64,000 nucleotides of DNA from positions 485,906,400 to 485,970,399 of the forward strand of contig CM077115.1 in the NCBI GenBank assembly GCA_039619475.1, written 5' to 3'. The notes below the pieces were generated by a model. That model saw only the letters and a list, made by a program, of their open reading frames with translations, did not search any database and was not told where the DNA came from. Shown here piece after piece: positions 36,181 through 50,400 of this stretch; position 1 is the first letter of the stretch; each line of letters begins with the position of its first letter. The translations under genes were made by a program, and so were the position numbers. The DNA comes from Icerya purchasi (Eukaryota; Arthropoda; Insecta; Hemiptera; Monophlebidae).

Positions 36181-39100
36181 CCACATACATATATATTATA
36201 TATTTATTTTTATATATTAAAAGTATTAAATCAGATTTGAATAGATTGTTTAATTCTAAATTTTCAAATTGCAGAATTTTCGGATTTCTTATTTATTGAA
36301 AATGAAAATTTTGTTTATACTGATACCTTTTCCATCCTAATAATTTTTTAAAGCAAAGTTTAAAATAATAATGATAATAATAAATGTGTTACTTATATAT
36401 AAAATTAATTTGAAATAAAACTTTATTATCGAATTTAATACATATATAACAAGCCAAAGAAGTTTCACTTCCTCCGCGTGTACACACACTGATCATGATA
36501 TTTTATTTAAGATTTTTCCGATAACTAGTGTGTTATATCGGATTAGGAATATACTTGGGGACAAGACTTGACTCGGAAACGAGCAGAATTAAGATGTAGG
36601 AACCGAAAAAGATTAAAATTCTGTGTCGCAGAGCAGTAAATAATCTCGGAAAAACGATTTGATCGATTGATGTAATTTTTCTTTTTTCAAAAAATTCGAC
36701 TTGTCTATTGCGGACGCATTAACACAGCTGCGCGAATGACGATAATTATTTCTCATATATATATATATATATATATGTATTTTCCATAACGAAATTTCCA
36801 CTCGAACAAAACACCATTAGCTAATACAGTAACTACCTGCACACTTATTAACTTAATTATTTCCCGACTGGAGAATAATTAAAAAGTCATCTCAAAAAGC
36901 ACGTCTTTAATGATATTAATAAAAATATTAAAACAACGCTGCATTATCGAAATAAAGTCGGAGCGGCAAAAATTCGAAAGAAAATATTACAGATTTTTCG
37001 AAGCAACTGTTTTTGTGTTTCCGTATGCTCTAGGCTCTTTTAATTTGATAAAAGAAGATCGATCCCCCCGCTACAGCATTAATAGCCGTAATAAGAAGTG
37101 AATTTATCGAACATACCAATAAACGCGGAAAAAAAGCCATAACAAAAAGACAGAATAGACGTTTCCCGGCCGGAGATATACTAATAGAAATCGAGGAAAG
37201 AACGAGAGAATACGGAAAAACGATTATCTAAATAAATATTCGAACATTTCGTTGAAGAAACGAGTGATGTAAATAGTTCAGTCTGTGTGTACATTCTGCA
37301 TTATTTTCAATAAACTGCTACAGTTTATATGATTCCTGTTTTATTGTCTCCTCCTTTCACGAAAAATTTGCGATCGTATTATTTTCCTTCTAGTCCCTGA
37401 AGCGTTTTGTTGATAACTTCAGTTGACGAAACCAAAAAAAAAAACACAAAAAAAAAAAATACAAAAAAAAACAATTTCAGCGCAATCTGGTAAACATATC
37501 TATATGCGTTGATATCAGTTGCAAAGGGTAAAAAATCATAGAGAAATTTGCATGCAAGCGCTAAAGTAAGCTATTAACTGTAATTACAACAGCGCCAATA
37601 TAGCGAAATAAGAAAACGTACGTAAACTCTCGTCTGTTTTTTCTATAGTCTTTTACGACGAAAAAATACGTTCGCAATCGTGTCGTTCAAGTTGTTTTCT
37701 AACCTTTCCGTTACAATTACACAACTCTATTTGATCGAATAATTATTAAGGAAATTCTAGTTTGTTCTCCAAAAAATATGTCAAAGTAAAAATTAAGCGT
37801 GAAAATTAATTTTGGAAAAGTACGAAATTTTCTTGGAAAAAATAAAACAATCCTCATTTTAAAAAATAATTAATTCTTCCGGTTATTTTATATCCGAATT
37901 AAATAACAAATACAATCGGAACAGAATAAAAATCGAACAATATCGAGTACTTAAATTTCAATTTAAATAAAAACTCTACATTGAATTTTAAATTTAAAAA
38001 AAAAAAAAAATAATAAATTAATAGTCATTTATTAAAAACAAATTGTACATAGGAGCATTCAAATTTTTCTTTTTACTATATAGCCTAAGATAAAGCGAAC
38101 GCGAATTATTAACGTGAAAAAAGAAAGTGTATTAATGAAAGAAGGCGTTTGTCTATTTTTAAAAATAAACTGCTTATGTATCGAGAATCTAGTAACCTCT
38201 CTGTAACATCCACCTGACGCTAGCTTATATTTCACCGAAACAAAGAATTTCCTAACGCAAAAAAGTGAAGACGTCTAAGTGTAATGGAAGAATGTAACAT
38301 CTGCTGTTATTCGAAACGTTCGTTTAGGCTGGCATTTGCCTTAGAGAATTTCTAAATTTAAAAATACAAGACATACACGCGAACCAATGATGTTCGCCTA
38401 TTTCGGGCTACTATTACCGGATTAGAATTTGATTAATTTTTCGAGAAGCTACAAAATCGCAACTTATTATGTAACTTAGCTGACTAATAAACATATGCCC
38501 CGTTTACAAGGGGAAGGAGCAAAACGCGGGAAATACTACTATGCTCACGTTTATGCTACCTGCAGGTTTCGTCAGTGTTACACAAATAATAGACACGTAC
38601 ACGTGCAGCCATACGTGTGTGTTGCGTGTTGCGATGCCAGCGGTAGCAACAGAAATCATTTTCCTGGGAGTCAAAAATAAGTATAAGAAAAATATTTTGC
38701 CTGTGGATGATGTCATATTTGAGTTCAATTATTTTCATTTTTATTTTTATTTTAAATATTTTAAGGGGTTTTATGGACTGAACTGCTGAGCCACTACGAT
38801 GTATGAACTGCTTGCAAACAGATTGATTGGAAGGGATTTTGTAAATTTAAAAAAAAAAACAAAAAAAACAAAATATCGTTAAAATGAAGATGCAAATGCA
38901 CGCGCTCCAAGGGGAAGGAGAAACTACTGGTGAATCTGTAGGACGGATACGAATTATGCGGTACAGGCGAATGCTTATAGAAAAGGGTTTGGTTTTTATA
39001 AATCTACAACAGGCGCAAAGATGTGCTTGCAGATAGAAGGCAGGAAAACTTGTGACGAAGCATGAACTAATTGAAGAGGATTTCCGTTGTAAACCGACAA

Positions 39101-41199
39101 TTATACTCGGGGTTGTCTTATCTGCCTTGAGAACAACGAAATCCGTGATCTTTGTTAATATTCGGTTTTTTATTGCGAGATAAAAAAGTCAACTGAATTT
39201 GTATAGCATCGAGACAGTCGTGAATAATAATGTACGTAATAGGGTAAACGTAAGAAGCCTTGAGATTAACATTTGGATAGCAAAAATCAATTAACGGAAT
39301 AATTTCTTTCGACAGTTTTCGATTTTACGATCTTTGAATATAATGCAGAATTCGAATTTTCCGGTAAAGGTTCAATTACTGATTGTTATCAGAGTTACGA
39401 GCAATGATGTTGGGAAAAGTGTTATCGGATTAATTCGACGGGTACATTATTGACCGGCGAGCTGTTTGTGAGTTTGTATTGTTACGTTGATTGTTGGCCA
39501 TTTAAAACATTCATCTTTACAGTTTGCGGTGCGGGGCATGTCAGTTTGCAATTTTGTACTCACTTGCGGGTATTATGTAGCTGACGAGCGATTAGTTGGT
39601 TAATAGAGGGGAATGTGGTATTTGCATGTCTCTCTCGATGAATCGTGGTAACAACGAAACAGTAAAATATTTAAGGAACGCAGAAATACACGTCCGAGTT
39701 CTTCCGTTAGAAGAGTGTTAAGAAAAAAATTGCTTTTGGGTTTTTCCAATTTCAACTATTACTTTTCGGTCGGTTTTGTAAAAAGTTCCCTCGAGCACAA
39801 ATGACGCGTGAAAAAAAAATTACGAGGGTGTACTTCTCCATACTCGTTCGTATATATTACACATTGATCGGATAATGTCATATGTAACCGTCGTGCGCCA
39901 AACAGTTATGCTCCAGAGCGCGTTTACATCAGCGGATTTCGAAAAGTGTGCGCGCATTGAACGCCGAGTGAAAACAGATTGTTATCTAGTTCATTTTGGG
40001 GCACTCGTTCAGTTACGGCTATCGCATTCGAACGACTCTAAGCGGAAACGAACAAAGATTGAAATAATAGATTCCGATCTTCGCGCGAGGTTGTGCGAGT
40101 ATGGTAAAATTTTTGAAGAAACGTGTCTAGCGAGTTGAGAGGTTATAAAAAAAAAAAGAAAAAACATGTCCATTAAGACCCGGAAAGAGCGATAGTTTAT
40201 CATGTCGTTCGTTGTATAAAAGTTCAGTTAACAATCATCTTCGTTAGCGCTTTATTAGTGCCGGAAAATCTGGCCTAACTCATATAAATACGGAGCAAGA
40301 AAGTTCACCGGATTAATGCGTCTATTTCCAGATATAAGTTTTTGGCTAGCGTTCAAAAATCCGAAAGTCAGGGTGGTGTTCACTCTGTAATTGGGCTGGA
40401 ATAATTCGAGTGCAGTTCTGGAAGTTGTAGTTTTCTTTTTTTTTTGATTTTTACGAATAGTATTTTACTGACGACGGCAAAGAAAAAACCTGCAAGGAGA
40501 GATGATCATACGCGCGACGATAATGTGTTCCCGCAGCTGGATTCCAGTTTTATATTACACCGAGTGAGAAATGGTTGTGCTGTCGGAAACTTTCGCGTAT
40601 TTCTTCGGCAACACAAAATTCTTTGACACGTCACGCTAAGGAGGAGCAGCATCTGTGTTTTTGCTACACTTACCGGAACAGCCGGAAGGATATAGGCGTT
40701 TTATTTAGGTGTGAAATTTTTAATTATATTTTATAATTACTTCACGAAAAAAGTACTATAGGTTGATCGAGAACTTTGTTATGCGAATTGCCTATTTATA
40801 ATTGTCTTTTTTTTTTTTTGAGCATGTCAGTTAAGGACGTTACTCAATCCAAAGGTATGAAAACATAATGATTATAAAGGATATTTATAATTTTATAGCG
40901 TTATTATTTACTGCTATCAAATAATAGAATGACAATTCGGAGAAACTGGAAACGGTTTAACAAAAATAAATGTAAAATAAATTTTTGAATGTAATTAATT
41001 TCGCGTTTTTTTTTTTCGGATACGTTTCGTGTCTTGTTCGTTCGTAAATACTGTGTATTTATCGTATTTATTTTTCTGTTTTTAATCGATATATCGAAAA
41101 GCTCTTAAGAAAAATAGTGCGGAAGAAGATTTGCTACCGGATGAATTGCCCCAAAATTATAGCAGTACTAGAAAGTTTCATTATCAAATTTTGAAATGC
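36181..41199. other. Non-coding stretch
   Basis: It contains a short (AT)n at about 36752-36776, A-rich runs at 37433-37470 and 38845-38870, and a T run at about 40808-40819. No gene or dispersed repeat was recognised. Frames at 36910, 38495 and 39875 show no known domain. Confidence 0.4.
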
Positions 41200-41400
41200 A
41201 TTTTTCGAGATCTAGCGGCGATTAGTCAGAATTACTGAAAACCAATTATTTCTCGTGGAAGGCAATGGCAAATACATATATACCGTCACAATATATCGAT
41301 GTACAGATATTTACGTTGCGCTCGTATTAAAGGTTAAACATTTACGGTATTAGACGTGATAAAATTACTTCCGTGTTGCAGTCGGAATTCCAAGTACCTG
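41200..41400 (+). mobile_element. SINE-II copy 4 (diverged)
   Basis: GTGGAAGGCAATGGCAAA (41254-41271) is preceded by GATTAGTCAGAATTACTGAAAACC, which aligns with the CCGATGACAGAAATTACTACGAAAA segment of copy 2. The B box and the 3' body are strongly decayed. Confidence 0.5.
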
Positions 41401-41429
41401 CGCAGAAGCGAATATGTCAACATGTTTAA

Positions 41430-42290
41430 TTCTTCATTTTCCTTTCATGTAAAAATCTTTTTACTGACACGCTTCCAAGAATGATAGCAGAGTGGGTGCT
41501 GCTTTTACAGCCCCCTTAATTCACCTTCTGCTAAATCTTTTCAACTGAGTCCATACCTATTTTCCGCGGCGCTGTTTTCTTTATTTCCTCGATAACAACA
41601 TTGTGCCCGACTCCAAATCGAGCTTATTTTTTCGCTTCCTTCTCATTCTCCTCTAATAGTATTAATCTTTCTGTCCGTGCTTTTATTCCCAACCTGCGTT
41701 CAACACGTTCTATTCTTATTGACTTTTTTCCTGATCACTAAAGGCAACGATGTAGCTGAATTTCTAGCTTGCTCGGCTCTCCACTTCTTTTCGACAATTT
41801 TCCTGTCTCAGATATCCTTTTTCCAGACTTTGAGCGGATGCTTCTCTCTTTCCAACTGTTTTTCTTATTATCTCAGCTTTTCCCTATTCTCGGCGTTTTC
41901 TTATTGTTTCCTTAATTAAATTAAAACTAAATCATTTTCTTCTTCACTCTTTTCGTTTTCGATTTTCTCTTTCACCTTCTCCCTATTGTCCTCTCCACGT
42001 TTTTCTGATCCTCTTTTTATATACGACTTGAATCACGTATTTTTCGAATGCTTTGTACCGAGAATGCTATCTTTTATTATACTCTCAACTCTTGGTGCTG
42101 AACCTCTTCCTGTGCTCCTTTTAATGCTTGCCTTATCCCTTCCTTCCCAACTCCAGCTGTTATTCCCCTTCTACTTCTCTTTGTACTTTCCATTTCCAAT
42201 CTTGTTTGAACTCTTTAGATTTTAGATAGTTGTTTTTGCTTCAAAGCCGCTAGCATGCCCAAAAAAGAAAAAAAAGAAAAGAAAGAAATG
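41430..42290 (+). pseudogene. I/Jockey-like LINE fragment: RNase H to 3' end
   Basis: At about 41458-41514 the frame reads FY, then ASKNDSRVGAAFTAP, the start of the RNase H domain (usual YTDASK...GAAF), with small damage in the TD codons. GNDVAEFLACSA (about 41743-41778) matches the GNExAD-LA block near the last catalytic residue. YDLNHVFFECF (about 42021-42053) is the C-terminal Cys/His motif, with the final Cys kept, unlike the 9-kb copy. The 3' end is GCATGCCC followed by an A-rich tail (42260-42290), sharing the ATGCCCAAAAAA end of the LINE at 10.6 kb. Several frameshifts make it a dead, 5'-truncated copy of the same or a close family. Confidence 0.72.
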
Positions 42291-43053
42291 TACGAACAGA
42301 GGTAATCGCGAGACTCTTTTTTAATGCGTGGAGGCACGCTAACTAGGAGCAATAGCCCAATTAACCCCTAGCTAATTACAGTAGTTCAAATTACAACAAA
42401 CAAATTTCTCCTTTTCACTGAACAACTGTTTCAGTTATTCTTTCGTTTTCTCTTCGGAGGGTGATCGTTAAGTAAAATCATTAAGTAAGATCGAAATATG
42501 AATAAATCTTACTTACTAACGGATATTCGTTTATTTTAAAACGGAAAAATCGTCAGATATCGAACGGATCGAATTATAGCCATCGGAATTACAAATTACT
42601 GAGTACAACCATCATAAAATGAAAAGAAAACGAATCTTATTGTAAACACGGTGTGTAATTTATTGTTCGAATAAAAAGCATTTTGTAATTGTGTTCTTAT
42701 TCCATCATGCAGCATATTATTTTATATTAGAATAAAAAAGGATAGTTATTTTTACCAATCAATTTTCCATATCATTTTTCAGATTTGTTTTTTTTTTTTT
42801 TTTTTATTTGAATAAAGCGAATGCATCTGTGTTTCTTACGAAATCGATTGTATTGTCGAATTACCGTGAAACGATTTGAATGCAGTTATATATCGTTGAG
42901 CCGACCAGTTTCGCTATATTTACGCGGGCCAAAAGTGTAGTCGGCATGTTTACAATTTTATTATTACAAATGTATATTGTTTAATCGGGAGATATACGAG
43001 TGACTGTACTGACTTATGTGCCAAATATTGAAAAAAACAGACAGGTTTAAAAG

Positions 43054-43100
43054 TCAGTTTTTGATAAAAAGTCACTTTTTGATTAAAAGTCACTTTTTGA
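43054..43100. repeat. Short 18-bp tandem repeat
   Basis: AAAGTCACTTTTTGATTA is repeated about 2.5 times with small changes. Confidence 0.75.
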
Positions 43101-43676
43101 AAATAGAGCCAGTTGCACTTTTTTCGGTTTTCTTACGTTCCTTTGTGGGCATACATTTATTTATTTATTCATTTACTTATCTATATTTGACGCTTAGTGA
43201 AATTCAACCCACTGACAATTATTTATTCCTAGGCTCATTATGAAATACCTATTGATAACTATTTCAATACCAATAGCGCATTATAAGTATCTTTCCTTCC
43301 GTAAACACTGTTTGTAAATTGCCAATAATAAATAAATAAATTAATGTCTAAAATTGCCGCAGTTACTTTTTTAAACAATTAACTGCACCTATTTAGTTAA
43401 CCATTTCTTATGAAATCACAGATTGAGTGATGCAAGTATAAGAAACGAAAAAAATTCATATTACCCGGACATACTATATCAAATGATATCAATACGGAAG
43501 TGTGTTTCATCATCCGTCATTTTACCTATCAGGAAACTTAAGAAATCGACAATCAATCATTCGCGCGAAATTGATGTAGAAAATAGCAGGCAACTCTCGT
43601 TCTGTATGCATAACCCGCTGATCACTAATTTCCTCCAGCAAGAATATAACAACACATCGGATACTTAAGTTACAGG

Positions 43677-43680
<4 letters not shown>

Positions 43681-43715
<35 letters not shown>
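43681..43715. repeat. (AT)n microsatellite
   Basis: Pure AT run of about 17 units. Confidence 0.95.
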
Positions 43716-43717
<2 letters not shown>

Positions 43718-45161
43718 CATTTCCTTCTATGCATATTCCACACAATTGCGAATCCAAGGTGGAGCTTCACGCTACGATCGTTAAAAAATGAAAGGAACGG
43801 TTTTTGGTATTTTTTAATGCAATTCAAATAAAAAATATAATTTATATAATTACAGAGATTAACATTAAGGCCGTTTGCATTTCTTGTAGTAATTCCATAC
43901 ACGCGTTGAACGGGTATACTAATTAGCATCTGCGTTTTTGTCTTTGTCGTTGAAAGGTACTCCGTGACATACGGCGAATATCTCTGAATTATCTGATACG
44001 TACTACGCATTATTAATGTAATTCGGTTAATTGCCGATGTAGGGTGGCGCGATGTAGTTGCTGCGTCGACTCCATACGAATGCAGATTACTTCAACGCCC
44101 ACAGCATGATATTATGGTCAGGATCACTTTTGTTTATAATTTTCGTAATTTACAAACGTTTAATCTGTCGGAACTGCTAATTAAACTGCGCATTAGTCAT
44201 CGATTTTTTTTTAGTCGCGAATTAATAGTATCGCGATGCGCGAATTGTTTCTCTTAACTCGAAGAGCAGTTGGAATTTTTTTGTGCTTCAGCTGAAAGTT
44301 AATTCTCGGAATCTGTTCGGACAAATTTTTGTCGTACATACACGTACATAATTAACAGCTGCTGGCGCTACGAACGACGTACAAGAAACCACGCTAATAG
44401 AGAATGCCATTCAAAATTCCGGTCGCTTAAGTAATTACACAACGTTGAACGCGACCACCCAATTCTCGAACGAGGAGCCCGTCGTTCGGCACGATTTCTT
44501 TGATGACTAATCAACGGATGCCGAAATAGTAGAAAACAAACGATAAATCGCAACGACATTCCTCGCGTGAGAGGGCAAACACGAACGTGTTTATACATCA
44601 GCTTTTTGATGAAATGAAAAGAAAGAGTATCGAACTAATAGCGAAGTAGCAGCAAGGTGGATTTTCCGGGGCTAATTTTAACCATCAGCTGTAACGACTT
44701 TTTGTGGGCGTCGGAAGGCGCTGTGGAACCTCGAAAAATGAAACGTTCACCGAACCGTGTTTATTTACGTAGCCGGATAAGAAGTTATTATTTTAAATAA
44801 CTATAAAGGCCGCTGCTGGCATCTGTTGAACAGTACGCGCGACATAAATGCGCCAAATTTTATAAATTTCACGTTTTTCTTGAACGACCGCCAAATTACT
44901 TGAAAACACTCTAAATAAAGTGGAAGAACCGCGTTGTTATTCACTGGCCAGCAGCAACTCTCATCGTAATGAAGACACTGCCGCGTGTGACAAGTTCGCC
45001 GCTGAGAGCCCAGAACGCACCTCGAAAACGCAGTTCGCACGAAAAAAAATTACGCACCAAATCATAATCTTGTCACCGTGCCACTTAGGCTACAATGTCG
45101 TTAAACATTTTCTTACTCGCGGTCAGTCGATAGGCAAACATAAATTCATCCACTAATCCGG

Positions 45162-45189
45162 CTCCTGTCCTGTCCTGTCCTGTCCTGTC
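45162..45189. repeat. (TCCTG)n microsatellite
   Basis: About 5.5 perfect pentamer units. Confidence 0.95.
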
Positions 45190-46488
45190 GTCAACCGGTC
45201 GTTTCCTCCTCCCACTGATGGAATACCTTTTCCGTTGCGCATCGTTTTACAGCTAGTTTAATAGCCGATTTCGATGTTATCGTTGCCACGTGGAAGAAAA
45301 TTATTTTTATCATCTGGGCCGCGATACATCCACGAAATCTTTCACTTCTTACGTGTCGAACTTTCGTTCCGCGCATTTTCTTTTTATTTCATACGAAACA
45401 CCAAGGTAACTCTACTTCAGCAGAAACAATCAAAGAGAAGCTGGGAAAATTTGGATCATTTTTTCATCCATGAAGGAGCTCAGACAGAACAAATGACAAG
45501 GATATTTCATCGGGAATGACAAAAAAAAAAATAAAAAAAAAAGGGTGCACCAATGGAGGATACTTTTCAGAAAGTTGGTTATTCGGAAGTTCGCAAAGAG
45601 AGGTTGGAAATGTGGTGTTGGTCGAGGATGATGCGAATGTAGTATACAGAGCCAAAAATTGAATTTTGGAAATAGTTAAAAAAAAAAAAGATAAAAAAAG
45701 TAAAAATAGAATCATGAGCGAGACTAGAGGTGTACGGATATGATACACATTCGAGAACTATATTTATTAAAGCTCTGTTCGGGTCTTGCGCATCAATCAA
45801 TGTGTTTTTCACAAACAATTTATTACGTGCATGATGAGGAGTTTACGCATGCACCGCGCTAGTTTCATTTCGGAAACATTAAATAAAATGAAATATTCGC
45901 AAGTTCCAAAAATAATACAAATTATCTCATCCGCAGCTATCAAACGGCGAGACCAGTATGTGTTTTAGTCGGTGTGTAATATTCAAAAGCGCATAAATTT
46001 GTATTGTAAATAAAAATCATATTTATACGGTTATCTGTTTTCAGTTTGTTTTTAAAGTGTTAAACACGGTTCTGTTGAGCTAATAGATAAGGCTTTGGAG
46101 TTTTTAACAATCTCATTTGATATCGATTAAAAATGATATACCTAATTAATTATCAATGACAAGTTCACTGTCAGCGATATAATGCGATGCACTTTTAGCA
46201 CACCCGCCGCCGGTATATGAAATGAAACTTCTTGAGATAATTAATGTATGGATGAATTTGAAATTTTGTTGGATTCTGAGTTACTGTAGAATAGAATGAA
46301 AGCGTCGATTAAACTGTTGGCTGAGGAAGCTGCTCCGGAGACGTCCCTATCTCATCCCTTCTACTGATTTGGTTTCTACCGAGAATTAGATTATTGACAA
46401 AATTGGATAAATATAAAAAAAAATAACTCAAACATAGGTAGATACTATAATACAGTCGAAACAACTGTCCCACCGTCAAAACCACGCT

Positions 46489-46490
46489 AC

Positions 46491-46537
<47 letters not shown>
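46489..46537. repeat. (ATT)n microsatellite
   Basis: About 16 uninterrupted trimer units. Confidence 0.97.
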
Positions 46538-47163
46538 GGTGCTGCTAACTAACCGTAAAAGTCTTATATTGGGAAATTTGTTAGCTTGATTTGTCGTCTT
46601 TGTATGGACCGTAAGCGAATTTCAGAAAATGTTCAAACGTCAAATCTAATTTCAAGTGGTATGATTAGTTTTACTCGGAGAGTATCTGTTATTTTCTTCT
46701 AAATTATTTGACAGACGCTGAAATATATCCTTCAGGAACACTTATTTCCTTGTCTCGGGTCTTCCTGCTTATAATATTCTGCGTTTGCTTTGTTGTGAGG
46801 ACCAGGTTTTGGTTGCCTTATTCAAGTTCAGCGTTGATTATAACATTTTAGATGACAGTTATTTGGAGTTATTTCATTTTATTTTATTTCTTTATCTCAT
46901 AGAGAGAAGATTAGTTTCAGTTTAGAGTTCATTTATGTTGAAAGTATATGGTGTAAATGCCGGGCAAAAAAAAACAAAAAACAAGCACTGTTCGCCCTTA
47001 CACCATTTAAGAAAAATCTTCCGTCAATCGATGTCTGGTGTTTTCAAAAAGCCTTATTATATAATCCGTCGATTTTACCGAAAAGGGTTAGAGCAGTTTC
47101 TGACAAACCGATTAAATAATGTAATGAATTCTGTTGCGTCACTGTTCCGAGTGCGTATGTCAC

Positions 47164-47412
47164 AAATTCTCGATTTTCGGGTACCTCTTTCCGAAAAGCC
47201 AATGCTATGAATCCTGATTTTCGGGATACCTCAGTTCGGATTCAATATTATGATTTTCTGCTACCGAATGAAATGACCTCCGCTTCTCCGGTCCCTCTTT
47301 CCGGGAAGCTAATGTTATGAATTTTGAGATCTCGTGGTTGGTAAATCAATTTAATGAATTTCACCGATCTCAATCCCTACTCCGGGTACTAATGAAATGG
47401 ATTTTGAGATCG
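47164..47412. repeat. Diverged tandem repeat with TTTCGGGTACCTC-like blocks
   Basis: Related blocks recur: ATTTTCGGGTACCTCTTTCC, ATTTTCGGGATACCTCAGTTC, ATTTTCTGCTACC, CCGGTCCCTCTTTCCGGGAAG, TACTCCGGGTACTAATG. GCTATGAAT / GTTATGAAT / AATGGATTTTGAGAT segments lie between them. Unit length is irregular (roughly 50-60 bp). Probably an old local minisatellite. Confidence 0.5.
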
Positions 47413-50400
47413 CGTTCTCGCGGAAGAACATTGCAATGTTGATTAAATTTTCTAAAAGAAACAGAAATGTGTCACAATCTCACCAGCTTTCTTTTCGGCA
47501 AAGCGTAAGTTTTTTAATAAAAAAAAAAAACCACGGAAACTCGGTCAGCTCGATATCATCCCTGTAGCGTAGGAATAGGCGAAACAATAAAACCGACGCT
47601 TCTCCCCGAAGGAGATCCCACGGCCGCTTACCAATAGGAGGTGACTGGCGCAAATGCCGAAGAATTAAGGAGTTACAGTGATTTTTCGGAAACGTTTAAA
47701 ACAAGAACGTCTCTGGAAGACTTACTGAGATAAATACGTCGCAAACAAAGGAGGATAGAAATGAATTACTTGGAGGACAGTGGAATGAAGAAACATGGGA
47801 GGGAAAAGGATTTTCGGGAGCTATTAATAGTACACTTGATTGTACTTAAAACTTAAATTTTATCGTGCCACTGATGTACTTAATTTCACATTGCTATGCA
47901 AATCTTTTGCAGTGCGAATAAATCGATTTTTTTCTTAATGAAGTAAAACAAAAAAACAAACCAAATATTTAACCGGTAATGCAGAAATGGCGATGGAGAA
48001 GTGATAACAGAAAGCGTGCTGAGTACATAAAGTGGAAGAATGAGAATGTTAAAAGATAAGGTTCGTATCACGCGCCCTTTAGTTCGAGAACAGCGGAAAC
48101 GGAAAAAAATGACCATGTTCAAAGCTTAGCAAAAGGTACAGCGAAAATTCTGTGAGAAGAACCAAAGAGATATTAAACAAGTTAGCGGTGTATTGATTTT
48201 CGATGATGAACTACTTGCAAACGATCGCTTGAATCGAAAGAACAAGTGTAGGATTGTAGAACGTTGAGGCTTTGTTTCCTCGTGTAAAAAGTTAGCTGAG
48301 ACTTGTAACGTTCTGTATATTGAACATTTATAGATCTGGTGTGTATTTGCTTGAGTGTAAAAGTCATAGCTATACGAATGGAAACATAGCCATGATTCAA
48401 ACTTTTCCGGCGAGGTGGCAAAACTCTACGAGCCCGAAGAATGCTCGTGATAGAGAAAAGAGTGATGAAAATATGTGAAAAACGAAGATGCAATTTTTTT
48501 TCTCTATCGATTATTTTTCGTTAATCTATTATCATGTCATTTATTTCGTTCCGAATACGTTTATCATAATTCGAAACTAGTTGTATTTTGCTTACTTTTT
48601 TTACAATTTTTGACCTATTTATACAACGTTCTCTAGTTGATTCTCCTTGAATCGCAGACGCTCGTTTCGTCACGTTTCTGTTTTTCATTCGCGAGTTCAA
48701 TCTATCACCTACACTTTCCTAATAATAATTTCACTAATCATTATCACGTTTCCTATGGGGATACAAGAATCGTTCTTATTTGAGGTTGCTGCTTTTTTTT
48801 TTTTTTTTTTTTTTTGAATTAAATAAATGCCGGTTTTTCTGTTTCTTTTTAAATATATATATCGATATCGGAACAGTATCGATACCGAAATTTAACGGTC
48901 GAGTAAACCCTGTTTCAATGCGAACCTTCTGAAATTTCACTTAAACAGGACAGAATGTCGCGCCGATCTATTCCAGGCGAATATCGTGAGAGTTAACGGC
49001 CGTTAATACAAGCGGGGCATAAATTGTCAAAGTTCGGAATAAAAATCTTGAAAATCAAATATAAATAAGAACGAAAATGCAGACTTTGAATTGCTCACCT
49101 TACCAGACTGACACTGCGATATGTGTCGATAATAATATGTAGAAAAAATATTTCGTAGTAAGCAATATTACTAAAAATACTTTTTTAACAAAATTCCGAT
49201 ACAAAATATTAAATGTAATTATTTTGAAATGAAAATCATATTTACATATACCGGAATGTTCTTACAATTTCGTATGTGCGTTTAATAATTTCGCCGCAGA
49301 TAAACTCTTTCGTATTTTATCACCCTGGAACTGGTCGATGCTCTGGAGACACTAGTGAACCCGCTTCTAGCGCTAATCGCAACTTGCATGTTATAAAGTA
49401 TGTCCGACTGCAGAGTCAATTATGGTCGCGCATAAAAATCTCTATTATATCGTGTTACTTAATGAACTGCGGTAGTTTCTCCCGCTAAAAACTGGTTCCA
49501 TTTTAAGACTTTTTGGGATTGGTTCGTCTGAAGTTGCTCATTTTAATCCTTTCGATTGCGATCTACCTAATTTATTTCGTATCCTCGGTATTAATCGTTT
49601 CAAACTGGTCACTACGAGTTCTGGTTGATTATCGTTTTTCCGTTTCGCTCGAATCCAAAATTAAGATGACGAATTGTAAACTTTTATCGGTTGTTCTTTT
49701 GCTGCGAAATATCTTATGCGCGGAATCGGATGGTGTGCGATGTGTCAACAAAGAGCCAGCGACGGTTTTATTAACTACGCGTAACGGACACGGTTGTATT
49801 TATAGGGGAGTTGGTTAAATTGTCGGCCAGTCAACGGTGTGGGTGAGGCGTGTTTATTCAAAGTGCATTTTAATAGGGAGGAGAGAGATAGGCATCTAGT
49901 TGAACGAGCACAATGGTAGAATCGTGATATTTCTACAGCTGACTTTATTGTCTCAATCGTTTTCTCTAATTAAAATTAATAGTGCTTTCTTAATTGCATT
50001 CCATTAGGCGAGCGCGTTTAATTTATCTACTATGGTAATCCTGCATACAGGAAAGTTGAGGTTAACCACATATTGCGGCCAAATTAACGGATTGCGATTA
50101 TTATAATTTATTTCGTTCGCCGGACGGGAGACGAGAGGCTCAGCCGAATGATGCGATTATTATCATCTACGCCGGGAGTGAGAGCTTTAATTTCATTACG
50201 GGTTACAACATTTATTTATGTACTTATTAGTTCGTTTGAACGATTCGTACCAGGCTGTGGCGGGGATATGTGACCGGTGAACGTGTGTGTCTGGTTTGTT
50301 TCATTCTCAAATTGTTTGCTTAACTACTGCGCAAAACCCGCTGACACAATTGCACAGCGATGCCTTTGATACTTTTTAAAGTACCAACGAAATAGCGAAG

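Larger units (their letters stand above)
42291..47163. other. Non-coding stretch
   Basis: It contains the short repeats listed separately and a CG-richer patch at about 44.3-45.4 kb. No coding exon was recognised. Confidence 0.4.

Noticed and set aside
43522..44010. 162-codon minus-strand frame
   Set aside because: It contains the (AT)n translation YIYIYIYIY and no recognisable domain on either side.
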